64,000 nucleotides of DNA, from NCBI GenBank assembly GCA_033127725.1, contig AP026798.1, positions 1,488,001-1,552,000 of the forward strand, written 5' to 3'. The notes below the pieces were generated by a model. That model made no database searches and had not been told where the DNA came from. It saw only the letters and a list, made by a program, of their open reading frames with translations. A program made the position numbers and the translations under genes. Positions 10,518 to 19,300 of the stretch are shown piece by piece. This stretch comes from Bombiscardovia nodaiensis. GTDB lineage: Bacteria; Actinomycetota; Actinomycetes; Actinomycetales; Bifidobacteriaceae. How positions within the stretch are numbered: the stretch's first letter is position 1; each line of letters begins with the position of its first letter.

Positions 10518-11470
10518 GCAAGCAGCGGCAGTCCGCTTCCCCGTCGGCAGGCGCAAAAAAACGCCGGAAGTCAACCAAGCGCACCCGCTCACTCTACCAG
10601 CGCTGGCTCCACCTGCCCCTGAAAAAGAGGGTCGAGACCGCGGCGGCTGGATCGATAGCGCTGATTCTCGTACTCGCCCTTGTCGTCACTGCCCTCGCCT
10701 TCCTAGGCTACGGGGTCAAGGTCAACACGGTGCGCCAGCAGCAGGAGAAAGTGAACGAACGCTATGGTTTTAACCCTGGACAGATTATCTCCGACGACAG
10801 CTTTTTCGACACGACCAGCATGAACGCCGACGACGTGCAGGCCTTTCTTGACCAAAAAGGCGCCCAGTGCACGGCCCAGACCACTAAAAACTCCGAGCCC
10901 TGCCTCAAACTCTTCAAGATGGACACGCCTTCGAAGCCAGCCGACGGCTTGTGTGACGAATACCAGGGCGGCAAGGGGCAGAGCGCAGCCAAGATTATCG
11001 ACGGCGCAGCCCGCTCCTGCGGCATCAGTCAAAAAGTCTTGCTGACCATGCTCCAAAAGGAGCAGCATCTGGTCTCAGCAACCGCCCCCACGAAGATTCA
11101 ATACAAGGCCGCCATGGGCCTGTCCTGCCCAGACGACGCCTCCTGCGACCCCAAGTATGCCGGCTTCTTCAACCAGGTCTACGGCGCAGCTCAGCGCTAC
11201 CGCTACTACCAGCAGCACATGGACGACTACCAGTTCAAGCCCCACCGCATCAACTCAGTGCGCTACTCCCCCAACGTCTCCTGCGGTGCCTCCGACGTCT
11301 ACATCGAGAACACAGCCACGGCCTTACTCTACATTTATACGCCCTACCAACCCAATGCGGCCGCCCTGCGCGCCGGAGCCGGTGAGGGCGATGAGTGCTC
11401 CGCCTACGGCAACCGCAACTTCGCCCTCATGTACAACGGCTGGTTCGAGCCCGCCAAGCCTGAGTCCTAG
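10514..11470 (+). CDS. Membrane-anchored extracellular protein, actinobacterial QKEQ-type domain, function unknown
   Basis: A 318-residue protein with a basic cytoplasmic N-terminus, one membrane segment (about residues 42-65, SIALILVLALVVTALAF) and an exported domain. The domain has a phrase recurrent in actinobacterial surface or wall-associated proteins: MNADDVQAFLDQKGAQC, then CGISQKVLLTMLQKEQHLV, MGLSCPDDASCD, FFNQVYGAAQRYRYY and a C-terminal SAYGNRNFALMYNGWF. Several paired cysteines suggest disulphides. ATG 10514 was chosen because GGAGGAGGA lies just upstream and the start overlaps the hrpA stop; a longer start at 10412 has no such site. Some relatives are annotated as hemagglutinin-like; no activity is claimed here. 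Confidence 0.8.
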   Translation: MSKQRQSASPSAGAKKRRKSTKRTRSLYQRWLHLPLKKRVETAAAGSIALILVLALVVTALAFLGYGVKVNTVRQQQEKVNERYGFNPGQIISDDSFFDTTSMNADDVQAFLDQKGAQCTAQTTKNSEPCLKLFKMDTPSKPADGLCDEYQGGKGQSAAKIIDGAARSCGISQKVLLTMLQKEQHLVSATAPTKIQYKAAMGLSCPDDASCDPKYAGFFNQVYGAAQRYRYYQQHMDDYQFKPHRINSVRYSPNVSCGASDVYIENTATALLYIYTPYQPNAAALRAGAGEGDECSAYGNRNFALMYNGWFEPAKPES

Positions 11471-11963
11471 AGTCAGTCACGTATTACAGCAACGGGCACA
11501 CATATTTTCAAACATATGCCTGGATGGATATAAAGACAAGCGGGGCCAGCAATACACTTTCTTAACATTTGTCTGTTGATCAATAATTTAAAATTTTGAC
11601 TGTAGTTAGATCAATTAAGTATGCTCCACATATAATCACCGTAAACATTTACACAAGGTTTAAACAGTTATCATCATAAGAATATGTCCAGTGTCTGAGC
11701 CACTTCTGCGGAAAGTACTTCTTATACTTCTGCAATATTAATCTAGAACATTCGCAAAAGTTCCGGAGAATAGAATTTTCTTACGATCTCTTAATTACAC
11801 CCGTCAACTTCATATCATTCTTATGTTATCAATTGGCCACCTGATATAACTCGTGTTATCATTCTTTGCATATAGCTGCATTCCTTAAAGCTATATAAGA
11901 AGATATGAAGTTTGTTGGTTTCCAGAATTTGTTTGTGCAGTGTAGCATTAAACGGAGGTAATT
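11471..11963. promoter_or_regulatory. AT-rich intergenic region with repeated GTTATCA half-sites
   Basis: About 490 bp without a gene, far more AT-rich than its surroundings. GTTATCA or its complement recurs: GTTATCA at 11667-11673, GTTATCA at 11825-11831, TGATATAAC at 11842-11850 and GTTATCA at 11855-11861. The last two form an imperfect palindrome around TCGT, and the 11825 and 11842 sites face each other across 10 bp. A TATATAAG at about 11893 is a plausible promoter element. They lie 100-300 bp upstream of the bacteriocin-like gene and could be binding sites for its regulator; this is inference from pattern only. Confidence 0.45.
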
Positions 11964-12505
11964 GTGAAGAAGCAACATTGCTTTAATTTTAGCTTAGCTA
12001 TAGTCGCAATTATGAGCATTTTGGCACTGCTAGCCTGTGTTATTGCTCCAGTCCGCGCAAGTGCTGCGCCTAATGATTCATATAGCAATTCAACAAATAC
12101 TCCAGCATACTTTGGAGGGAGATTACATGGGAAAAAGACAAGTACAGAAATCATAGAAGGTAAAGGTACCGTTACAGTCACTATTGATTACGATGAAGGT
12201 AATGTTGATATTATTTCTTTCGATGGTAGCAGGAAACACACGTCACTGTATACATTAACGTCTCAAATATCAACTCAACTCAACTCAAGTCCTTAGATGA
12301 GGATCAACAACAATGGCTTCTATTCCACGCACAATCTAGAATAACAAAGAGTCAAGTGTGCCCTTACCTTGTTGCAGGTGTCGGAGCGATTAACGGCAGC
12401 GCCTGGCAAGCGGCCCTCGCTCTCGTAGGCGCAAATCCAGCAATCGCATTTTTGGTTGCAATGGGCGGAACATTCTTCTGGACATGGGTTAGTACCCATT
12501 GCTAA
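11964..12505 (+). CDS. Secreted bacteriocin-like precursor, split at a pentanucleotide repeat
   Basis: GTG 11964, preceded by GGAGGT, opens a frame of 110 residues ending at TAG 12294. It starts with a clear Sec signal peptide (MKKQHCFNFSLAIVAIMSIL, cleavage near ASAAP). A second frame, open from 12230 to TAA 12503-12505, has no plausible start codon and encodes a helical stretch (LDEDQQQWLLFHAQSRI) then a 48-residue Gly/Ala-rich hydrophobic segment bounded by cysteines, from CPYLVAGVGAING to TFFWTWVSTHC. The two frames overlap over a TCAAC repeat; removing one 5-bp unit joins them into about 178 residues. Secretion and a hydrophobic two-Cys C-terminus suggest a Sec-exported antimicrobial peptide or similar small toxin. 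No family was recognised with certainty. Confidence 0.5.
12270..12289. repeat. Pentanucleotide tandem repeat (TCAAC)3 + TCAAG in coding sequence
   Basis: Three perfect TCAAC units at 12270-12284 followed by TCAAG at 12285-12289. The tract lies in the stretch where the signal-peptide frame and the hydrophobic-core frame of the bacteriocin-like gene are both open, so loss of one unit or gain of two joins them. This is the arrangement expected of a slipped-strand switch, or of a gene recently inactivated by one unit gain. Confidence 0.7.
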
Positions 12506-12537
12506 GACAGAAAAACTAAAAGCAGGAGGGGGATGAA

Positions 12538-12621
12538 ATGCGACCGCAACTATTTATCGTTATCATTGCATGCCTTATAGGTGATTGGTTCGGTAGAAAA
12601 TGGGGCGAGCGAAGAAAATAA
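12538..12621 (+). CDS. 27-residue membrane peptide, possible immunity or accessory peptide
   Basis: ATG 12538 has AGGAGG eight bases upstream (12524-12529), and the frame reads MRPQLFIVIIACLIGDWFGR followed by a basic KWGERRK tail and TAA. It is one hydrophobic helix with positive charge at the C-terminus. It begins 32 bp after the bacteriocin-like frame and is followed by a strong terminator, so the two would share a transcript. Small one-helix basic peptides often serve as immunity or helper peptides for membrane-active toxins; that role is inferred from position only. An ATG at 12533 in another frame is too close to the ribosome-binding site. Confidence 0.5.
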   Translation: MRPQLFIVIIACLIGDWFGRKWGERRK

Positions 12622-12649
12622 CAGTTCATCTTTCTCCTACTTAGCCCGT

Positions 12650-12686
12650 CAGGAGGAGGAATATGCTATTCATATTCCTCCTCCTG
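12650..12686. terminator. Strong hairpin terminator, 16-bp perfect stem
   Basis: CAGGAGGAGGAATATG at 12650-12665 pairs perfectly with CATATTCCTCCTCCTG at 12671-12686 around the 5-base loop CTATT, and is followed by ATTTTATAAAT. It closes the bacteriocin-like operon. Confidence 0.85.
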
Positions 12687-12803
12687 ATTTTATAAATCTT
12701 CTATTTTATATAATTCCGAAAATTAGTACTAAAAAGCCAACTTTCATAGTTATTTATTCGTCTGTCGTTTCTTAGATTGACACTGAGACACACTTGACTA
12801 TTT

Positions 12804-14053
12804 GGGTTATACGCCAAAAGGTGTGTCTGTTAGTTTGTGGTGTTGGGGTATCTGGTGGGTGTGTGAAGTCCGTTCCAGTTGATGGCGGTGTATAGTGTTC
12901 GGGCATGCCGGTGCTCTGGTGGAGACCTTGTCGGCTGTGTTGCCAAGCGAGAGTGTTTAAGAGTTCGAGGTCTTGGTCGCTGTAAGCGTGTTCCACGAGC
13001 TATACATCACTTTCTGGTTCGATTGTGTGTTGATAGCACCACCAGCAGATGGCCCTGATTTCACGTTCCAAGCTCAAGCCGTTGTGCTTGCGCAGCATGG
13101 CTCGTAGTTGTTTATTCCATGATTCAAGCAGGTTCTTCGTAGTGGGTATAGGGGTTTGGCATTGGTTGGCCCGTATAATGAACGTGTTTATGGTGCCTTC
13201 TCCGATTCCTAATTGTGCGGTTGAGGAGGTTACGGGCTTTGACGAGTCTCTGGTGTCTATCGGCTTCACTGCCGTCCTGGTAGGTGCTGCTTTCTTTCAA
13301 CCATGCATGCCATTTGGTTTCCCAAGCGTTGTAAGCAACCAGCCAGGTTCTCAGATCGTTCTCGCTTTTGACCTGGCTTAAGGGGATAACTAGGTGTTTG
13401 AGTTCCTTACCAGCTTGCAGCCTGAGACCCATAATAGTCAAAGCGGTGACGTTCATACTAATGTGGAACAGGCAACGTTGCATGGCCGTGGCAGGCCAGG
13501 CTTGTTTCAAAGCCTTGCTGATACCACCTCCACCGTCACGCACCAGCACTCTAGGGGCTGCGCTACGTTGCATGAGCAGGCTCCAGGCCAGGCTGGTCTC
13601 ACTCCTGGCTACCCTTCAGCCGATAACATGAGCGTCAGCTACGGCGATCAGGACCACGGCTTTGCAGTGCAACCAGATCCCATCCACCTGTACGGTTGTG
13701 GATGAGGGGCACGGGTGGCATCAGGGACCAGATCAACTGGTTACACCGCTGCTGGGTACGAGCACTGACCGGTCCCTTGTCGAGTGCGCGGTTGGAGAGC
13801 AACCAGTCCAAACCACTTCTCAAGTCAAGGGCCCGCCGATCGTAAGCACGGCTCGCGGAAACACCGCACTGTTTACACCGCAACGGGTGCGTCCCGCGCT
13901 GGTAGTGCCGTTGGTGCGCATTCGCCCGCCACAAGCGGGGCAATCTGATGTGTTCATGACTTCCCAGCCAAGCAGACACATTCGAACCCATCTCAGCCCC
14001 GCTGGCACAAGGCCTAAGAACCGATTTTAGACACACATTTTGGCGTATATCCC
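12804..14053 (-). mobile_element. IS1249-like insertion sequence (IS256 group), 1,250 bp, with 8-bp target duplication
   Basis: The left end GGGTTATACGCCAAAAGGTG at 12804 and the right end at 14029-14053 are 25-bp terminal inverted repeats agreeing at 23 positions. The octamer GACTATTT occurs directly outside both ends (12796-12803 and 14054-14061), an exact target duplication of the length typical for the IS256 group. The element is inserted between the bacteriocin-like operon and glnA. Its transposase is on the minus strand and broken by several frameshifts, so it cannot move by itself. Confidence 0.93.
12830..13957 (-). pseudogene. IS1249-like transposase, multiply frameshifted
   Basis: Read from ATG 13957 the pieces are MNTSDCPACGGRMRTNGTTS (zinc ribbon), then CKQCGVSASRAYDRRALDLR, then the catalytic-region start TVQVDGIWLHCKAVVLIAVA, MQRSAAPRVLVRDGGGGISK with CLFHISMN, then NLLESWNKQLRAMLRKHNGL and ICWWCYQH, and finally NWNGLHTPTRYPNTTN with TAA at 12830-12832. 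They lie in different frames, so at least four indels (near 13878, 13690, 13205 and in the C-terminal region) are needed to join about 375 residues. The order and motifs match IS1249/IS256-group transposases. Non-functional. Confidence 0.85.
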
Positions 14054-14077
14054 GACTATTTAAACTTCAAGCTTGGA

Positions 14078-15415
14078 TTAGAGCCGGGGCAGGTAGTACT
14101 CCAGCTCGTAGGGGGTGACTTGGCGGTTGTATTCGTTCCACTCCTGGCGCTTGTTGCGCAGGAAGTATTCGAAGGCATGCTCGCCCAAAACACCGGCTAC
14201 GAAGTCAGACTTTTCCATGATTTTGAGGGCTGTGTCGAGCGAATCGGGCAGGGGCTGGATGCCCATGGCCCGGCGCTCAGCGTCGGTGAGCTCCCAGACG
14301 TCGTCGCTCGTGGGCTCGCCCAGTGTCATCTTCTGCTCAATGCCGTCCAAGCCAGCGGCCAGGAGCACCGAGAAAGCCAGGTAGGGGTTGGCCACCGGGT
14401 CCAGGGCGCGGAACTCCATGCGGGCCGAATTGCCCTTGCCGGGCTTGTACTGCGGGATGCGCAGGAGGGCTGAACGGTTGTTGTGCCCCCAGCAGACGTA
14501 AGACGGCGCTTCGTTGCCCCCCCACAGGCGCTTGTAGGAGTTCACATACTGGTCGGTCACCGCACAAATCTCGGCCGCGTGGGCCAGAATACCCGCCGCA
14601 AACTGCCGGGCCGTGGTGGACATGTTGAACTCTTGCCCCACCTCGTAGAAGGCGTTGGTGTCGCCCTCAAACAGGCTCAAGTGGGTGTGCATGCCCGAGC
14701 CGGGCTTGTCGGTAAAGGGCTTAGGGATGAAGGAGGCATGCATGCCCCGCTCCAGGGAAACCTCTTTCACCACCGTGCGGAAGGTCATAATATTGTCTGC
14801 CGAAGCCAAGGCATCCGCATAGCGCAGGTCAATCTCGTTTTGCCCCGGGCCTGCTTCGTGGTGGGAGTACTCCACGGAGATGCCCATCTGCTCCAAGACC
14901 GACACACAGGAGCGGCGGAAGTCCATGGATGGACTGCGCGGCACATGATCAAAGTAGCCACCTTCGTCAATGGGCTCAGGGGTTTGCGACCAGTCCTCCT
15001 GGTCCTTGAAAAGGTAGAATTCAATCTCCGGGTGCACGTAGAAGGTGAAGCCCTTTTCCTTGGCCTGAGCTAAGGCACGCTTTAAAACGTGGCGGGGGTC
15101 GCCGCGGGAGGGTTCGCCGTCGGGGGTCAAAATATCGCAGAAAATGCGGGCCGTGCCCTGCGGACCGCCGTGGGCAGGCATGATTTGGAAGGTAGAGGGA
15201 TCGGGCTTAACAATCATGTCATCTTCAGAGACGCGCGTCATGCCCTCAATGGCGGAACCGTCGAATCCCAAGCCCTCGTCGAAGGCCTTTTCCAACTCAG
15301 CCGGTGCAATAGCGACCGATTTCAGGGTACCTAGTACGTCAGTGAACCACAGGCGAATGAAGCGTACATCTCGCTCTTCAACCGTGCGCAGGGCGAACTC
15401 TTCTTGTTTTTCCAT
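14078..15415 (-). CDS. glnA: Glutamine synthetase type I (GlnA2-like)
   Basis: A 445-residue enzyme making glutamine from glutamate, ammonia and ATP, active as a dodecamer. Motifs visible are GFDGSAIEG, the glutamate-rich metal sites (FYVHPEIEFYLF, HHEAGPGQNEIDLRYADAL), SFIPKPFTDKPGSGMHTHLS and RSALLRIPQ. The N-terminus (EERDVRFIRLWFTDVLGTLK) and 446-residue length resemble mycobacterial GlnA2 rather than the longer GlnA1. The IS element lies 24 bp past its 3' end. Confidence 0.96.
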   Translation of the reverse strand: MEKQEEFALRTVEERDVRFIRLWFTDVLGTLKSVAIAPAELEKAFDEGLGFDGSAIEGMTRVSEDDMIVKPDPSTFQIMPAHGGPQGTARIFCDILTPDGEPSRGDPRHVLKRALAQAKEKGFTFYVHPEIEFYLFKDQEDWSQTPEPIDEGGYFDHVPRSPSMDFRRSCVSVLEQMGISVEYSHHEAGPGQNEIDLRYADALASADNIMTFRTVVKEVSLERGMHASFIPKPFTDKPGSGMHTHLSLFEGDTNAFYEVGQEFNMSTTARQFAAGILAHAAEICAVTDQYVNSYKRLWGGNEAPSYVCWGHNNRSALLRIPQYKPGKGNSARMEFRALDPVANPYLAFSVLLAAGLDGIEQKMTLGEPTSDDVWELTDAERRAMGIQPLPDSLDTALKIMEKSDFVAGVLGEHAFEYFLRNKRQEWNEYNRQVTPYELEYYLPRL

Positions 15416-15556
15416 GGCCCTATGCTCGCATGTTGATGTTTCATGAGAACTGCGTCATGTTAACGCTGTGTCGCCAGCCTGTGACGGCTTGGCGAATGCA
15501 GCGAGAAAACGTCGATAACTGCCCCAGGCAATTGGCTGTATACCGAGCTTTCGAGC

Positions 15557-16261
15557 CTATTCGATGCGCCCTTCGCCAGGCTGGTTGCGCCCCGTAAACC
15601 GGGTGTGGGAGGCAATAACGGTCATAGCTTTCTGCCGGTCGAGGTCGCCAGAGTCGTGAACCGGCACGCCTTGACCTTTGAGCATAGGCACGTCGGCCGT
15701 GCCGATGAGCAAATCCTCCACGAAACCGGCAGCAGAGGCGAACAGGACCGGCGGAGGAAAGGCCTGCGCCGAGCGGCCGTCAATCCACAGCTTAGCTTCC
15801 AACTTATCCGCCCGGTTGACCACCAGCACAGCCGAGAGGCCGGAGACCACTGTCGTCAAATCTTTCACTGCCGCTTCGGGACCGTCGCCATCCAGATTTT
15901 TCAAGACCGCCACCGCACCCTCGCGCGCGTCCAAGCAGCTGGCCGAGATGTCAGAAATCTGGCAAAAAGCCGCCAAGAGCTCAGCCGAAGCCAATCTGGT
16001 GACCATCAGCGCCACCTTGGCCCGGTTGCCAATCAGCCCTTGGAGCTCGTCATCAAACGACGTGCCCGCCAGGGGGTCAGCAGCATCCAGATCATCCCCT
16101 ACCGCCGGCGAATCCTCAGACAAGTCAGAAGACGCAGGCGCTCCGCTCTCTTGAAACTCCTGCTCGAAGCCTGCGAGCGCGCGCTCAATTTCCTCGTCGC
16201 TCAAGTGGTCACCCTCGCCACCTGACGGAGTTGACGACGCATTCGGATCCTGCTCGCTCAT
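15557..16261 (-). CDS. Conserved hypothetical protein, acidic N-terminus
   Basis: A 234-residue protein not recognised as a named family. The first about 80 residues are acidic and low complexity (DHLSDEEIERALAGFEQEFQ). The rest (about 80-234) looks like a compact alpha/beta domain with LIGNRAKVALMVTRLASAEL, SGLSAVLVVNRADKLEAKLW and a C-terminal RQKAMTVIASHTRF. No signal peptide or membrane segment. It follows dnaE on the same strand after 80 bp, so it may be co-transcribed with dnaE. Function unknown. Confidence 0.8.
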   Translation of the reverse strand: MSEQDPNASSTPSGGEGDHLSDEEIERALAGFEQEFQESGAPASSDLSEDSPAVGDDLDAADPLAGTSFDDELQGLIGNRAKVALMVTRLASAELLAAFCQISDISASCLDAREGAVAVLKNLDGDGPEAAVKDLTTVVSGLSAVLVVNRADKLEAKLWIDGRSAQAFPPPVLFASAAGFVEDLLIGTADVPMLKGQGVPVHDSGDLDRQKAMTVIASHTRFTGRNQPGEGRIE

Positions 16262-16341
16262 AGCACCTCCCTTAGCACTGCCTTACCTTCCAAGGTACTC
16301 ATGCCCAGCGAAAAGCCCGCTGAGCGCCGAGTCCACACGAT

Positions 16342-19300
16342 TTACGCCGCGGGCAAGCAGGAGGCGCCAAACACGGCTTTAATCTCAGCCAGCATAGAGG
16401 TGTCGTGCCGCGTGCGGAAGCGGTCGCCGCAGGTGAAGAGCTTCACATTGCCCTTAGCATCGTAAACAGCCAACTGCACCTCGCTGTAGCCAGGGTGGTC
16501 GGTCAAGATGCGGGCCAGTTTCGCCAAGCGCCCGCGGTCCAGGGCGGTACGCTGGAGGGTGATGGTGAGCGGGCGCTCGTCCACCGACTCCAGGGTGGGC
16601 ACTTCCATGTCCTGCACCCGCATATCCACGCCCTCGTCGCGAATCTCCACCTGCCCGCGCACACGAATGACCGTGTCGATAGCCAGCTGCTCACTGGCCT
16701 TGTCGTAGGCTTTGCCGAAGAAGTTGCAGGTGATGGAGCTCTCCAAGTCCTCGAGCGTGATGCGCGCCCAAGGATTACCGCGCTTGGAGACTCGCCGGTC
16801 CACCGACGTGACCAGACCAGCCAGGGTAACGCTTTGGTTGTCGCCCAAGGATTGGGCTCGGTCAATGAGCTGGGCGATAGACATGTCTCGCAGTCCTGCC
16901 AGCACGGAAGCCATGCCGGACAGGGGGTGGTCGGAGACGTAGAGGCCCAGCATCTCGCGCTCGAAGTTGAGCTTGGTCTTTTTATCCCACTCTTCAATGT
17001 CGGGCACCGACACATCGGCGTCGCCCAAGATGTCAGACTCGGCCGTGTCCTCCTCGTCCGCAAAGAGGTCGAACTGCCCCTCGGCCTGCTTGCGCTTCAA
17101 CGGAACCACCTGGTCGATGGCCACCTCGTGAATCTGGAAGAGAGCCCGGCGGTTGCCGTCCGTCCCGTCAAAAGCGCCGGCCTTAATCAGGGACTCCACA
17201 GTGCGCTTGTTGAGCGCGTCCATGGACACACGCTTGACAAAGTCAAGGAAGTTGACGAACTTGCCCTGCTTGCTTTCGCGCTGTTTAATTATCTCGTCCA
17301 CAGCCTTGTCGCCCACATTGCGGATAGCCCCCAGACCAAAGCGAACCACGTCGCCGACTGCGGAGTACTCGGAGACTGACTCGTTGATGTCGGGCGGCAG
17401 CACCTGAATGCCCATGCGTCTGGCCTCACCCAGGTAGAGGGCGGTCTTGTCTTTGTTGGTACGCTCGCCCTGGAGGAGGGCGGCCATGAACTCCACCGGG
17501 TAGTGGGTCTTCAGGTAGGCGGTCCAATATGCGATCAGCGCGTAGGCAGCCGAGTGGGCCTTGTTAAAAGCGTAACCAGAGAAGGGCACCAAGATGTCCC
17601 AGACGGCCTGGGCCGCCTCCTTGGAGTACCCGTGTTCCTTCATACCTTCGAAGAAAGGCACCTGCTCCTTGGCCAGCACTTCCGGCTTCTTCTTGCCCAT
17701 GGCTCGGCGGAGCACGTCGGCTCGGCCCAGGGAGTAGCCCGCCAGAATTCGCGCGGCGGACTGCACCTGCTCCTGGTAGACAATCAGACCGTAGGTCTCG
17801 TCGAGCACGGCCTTCAGGGGCTCGGCCACCTCGGGGTGGATGGGCTCAATCTTTTGCAGACCGTTCTTGCGCTTGGCATAGTTGATATGGGAGTTCATAT
17901 CCATAGGGCCGGGCCGGTAGAGGGCGATCAGTGCCGATATATCGTTGAAATTATCGGGCTTTAGAAGGCGGAGCAGGGAGCGCATGCCGTCGCCATCGAG
18001 CTGGAAGACGCCCAGGGTGTCACCCCGGGCCAAGAGCTCGTAAGTCTCCTTGTCGTCCAGAGGAATCTTCTGGTAGGAGATGGGTTCCTTGCCGTTGCGG
18101 GCAATGTTGGTCAGGCAGTCGCGGATGACGCTCAAGTTGGAAAGCCCCAGGAAATCCATCTTGACCAGGCCCAGCGTCTCGCAGGTGTGGTACTCGAAGG
18201 TGGTGGTGACCGTGCCGTCGTTGCGCTCCATCAGCGGTGAGGTGTTCGTAATCGGCTCCGCGCCCATGATTGTCGCGCAAGCGTGCACGCCGGTCTGGCG
18301 GATGATGCCTTCCAAACCTTTGGCTTCGTCGGTAATGCGGTGCACGTCGGAGTCCGAGTCGTAGAGCTCGCGGAATTCGCGCGCCTCCGGGTAGCGCTTG
18401 GAATTAGGGTCGAAAATGTCTTTCAGACTCATGTCCTTGCCGTTGGCCGACGGGGGCAGCGCCTTAGTCACCTTGTCGCCCATGGAGTACTCGTAGCCCA
18501 TAATGCGGGCCGAATCCTTCAGGGCGTTCTTGGTCTTAATAGTGCCGTAGGTCACGCACTGGGCCACCTTGTCGGAGCCGTACTTGTCGGCCACATACTC
18601 CAGGACTTTCATGCGGCCCTCAGGGTCGAAGTCCACGTCGATATCGGGCAGGGAGACGCGCTCAGGGTTCAGGAATCGCTCGAAAATAAGGCCGTGCTTC
18701 AAGGGGTCCAGCTCGGTGATGCCCATCGCATAGGCCACCATGGAGCCTGCCGCAGAGCCACGCCCGGGCCCCACCATAATGCCATTCTCCTTGGCCCAGT
18801 TGATGTAGTCGGAGACCACCAGGAAGTAGCCGCAGAACTGCATCTGGCAGATCACGCCGCACTCGTAGTCGGCCTGGTGGGAAACTTCCTCGGGCACACC
18901 GTCCGGGTAACGCACTTTCAAGCCCTCATCGACTTTCTTGAGGAAGAGCGAGGTCTCGTCCCAGCCTTCCGGACAGTCGAAACGGGGCATAAACGCGCCG
19001 TCCTCGTGGTCGTCAAACATCACATTGCAGCGCTCGGCGATGGCGAGCGTGTTGTCGCAGGCCTCGGGGAACTCCTTAAAGAGGTCACGCATCTCCTGAG
19101 CCGAACGAATGTAGTAGCCAGTGCCGTCGAACTTGAAGCGTCCAGGCTCGTCCAGGTGGGATCCGGAGTTGATGCACAGGAGCGCGTCCTGGGCGCCTGC
19201 GTCCTCCTTGCGCACGTAGTGGGCGTCGTTCGTGGCCACCAGGGGTGCGCCGATGCGCTTAGCTATCTCCAGCAACTCCTTGGACACGCGGGTCTCAATC

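Noticed and set aside
12297-12344. Short frame after the first stop of the bacteriocin-like gene
   Set aside because: It is only 15 codons in the original frame, with no ribosome-binding site; the neighbouring frame with the hydrophobic core is the meaningful one.
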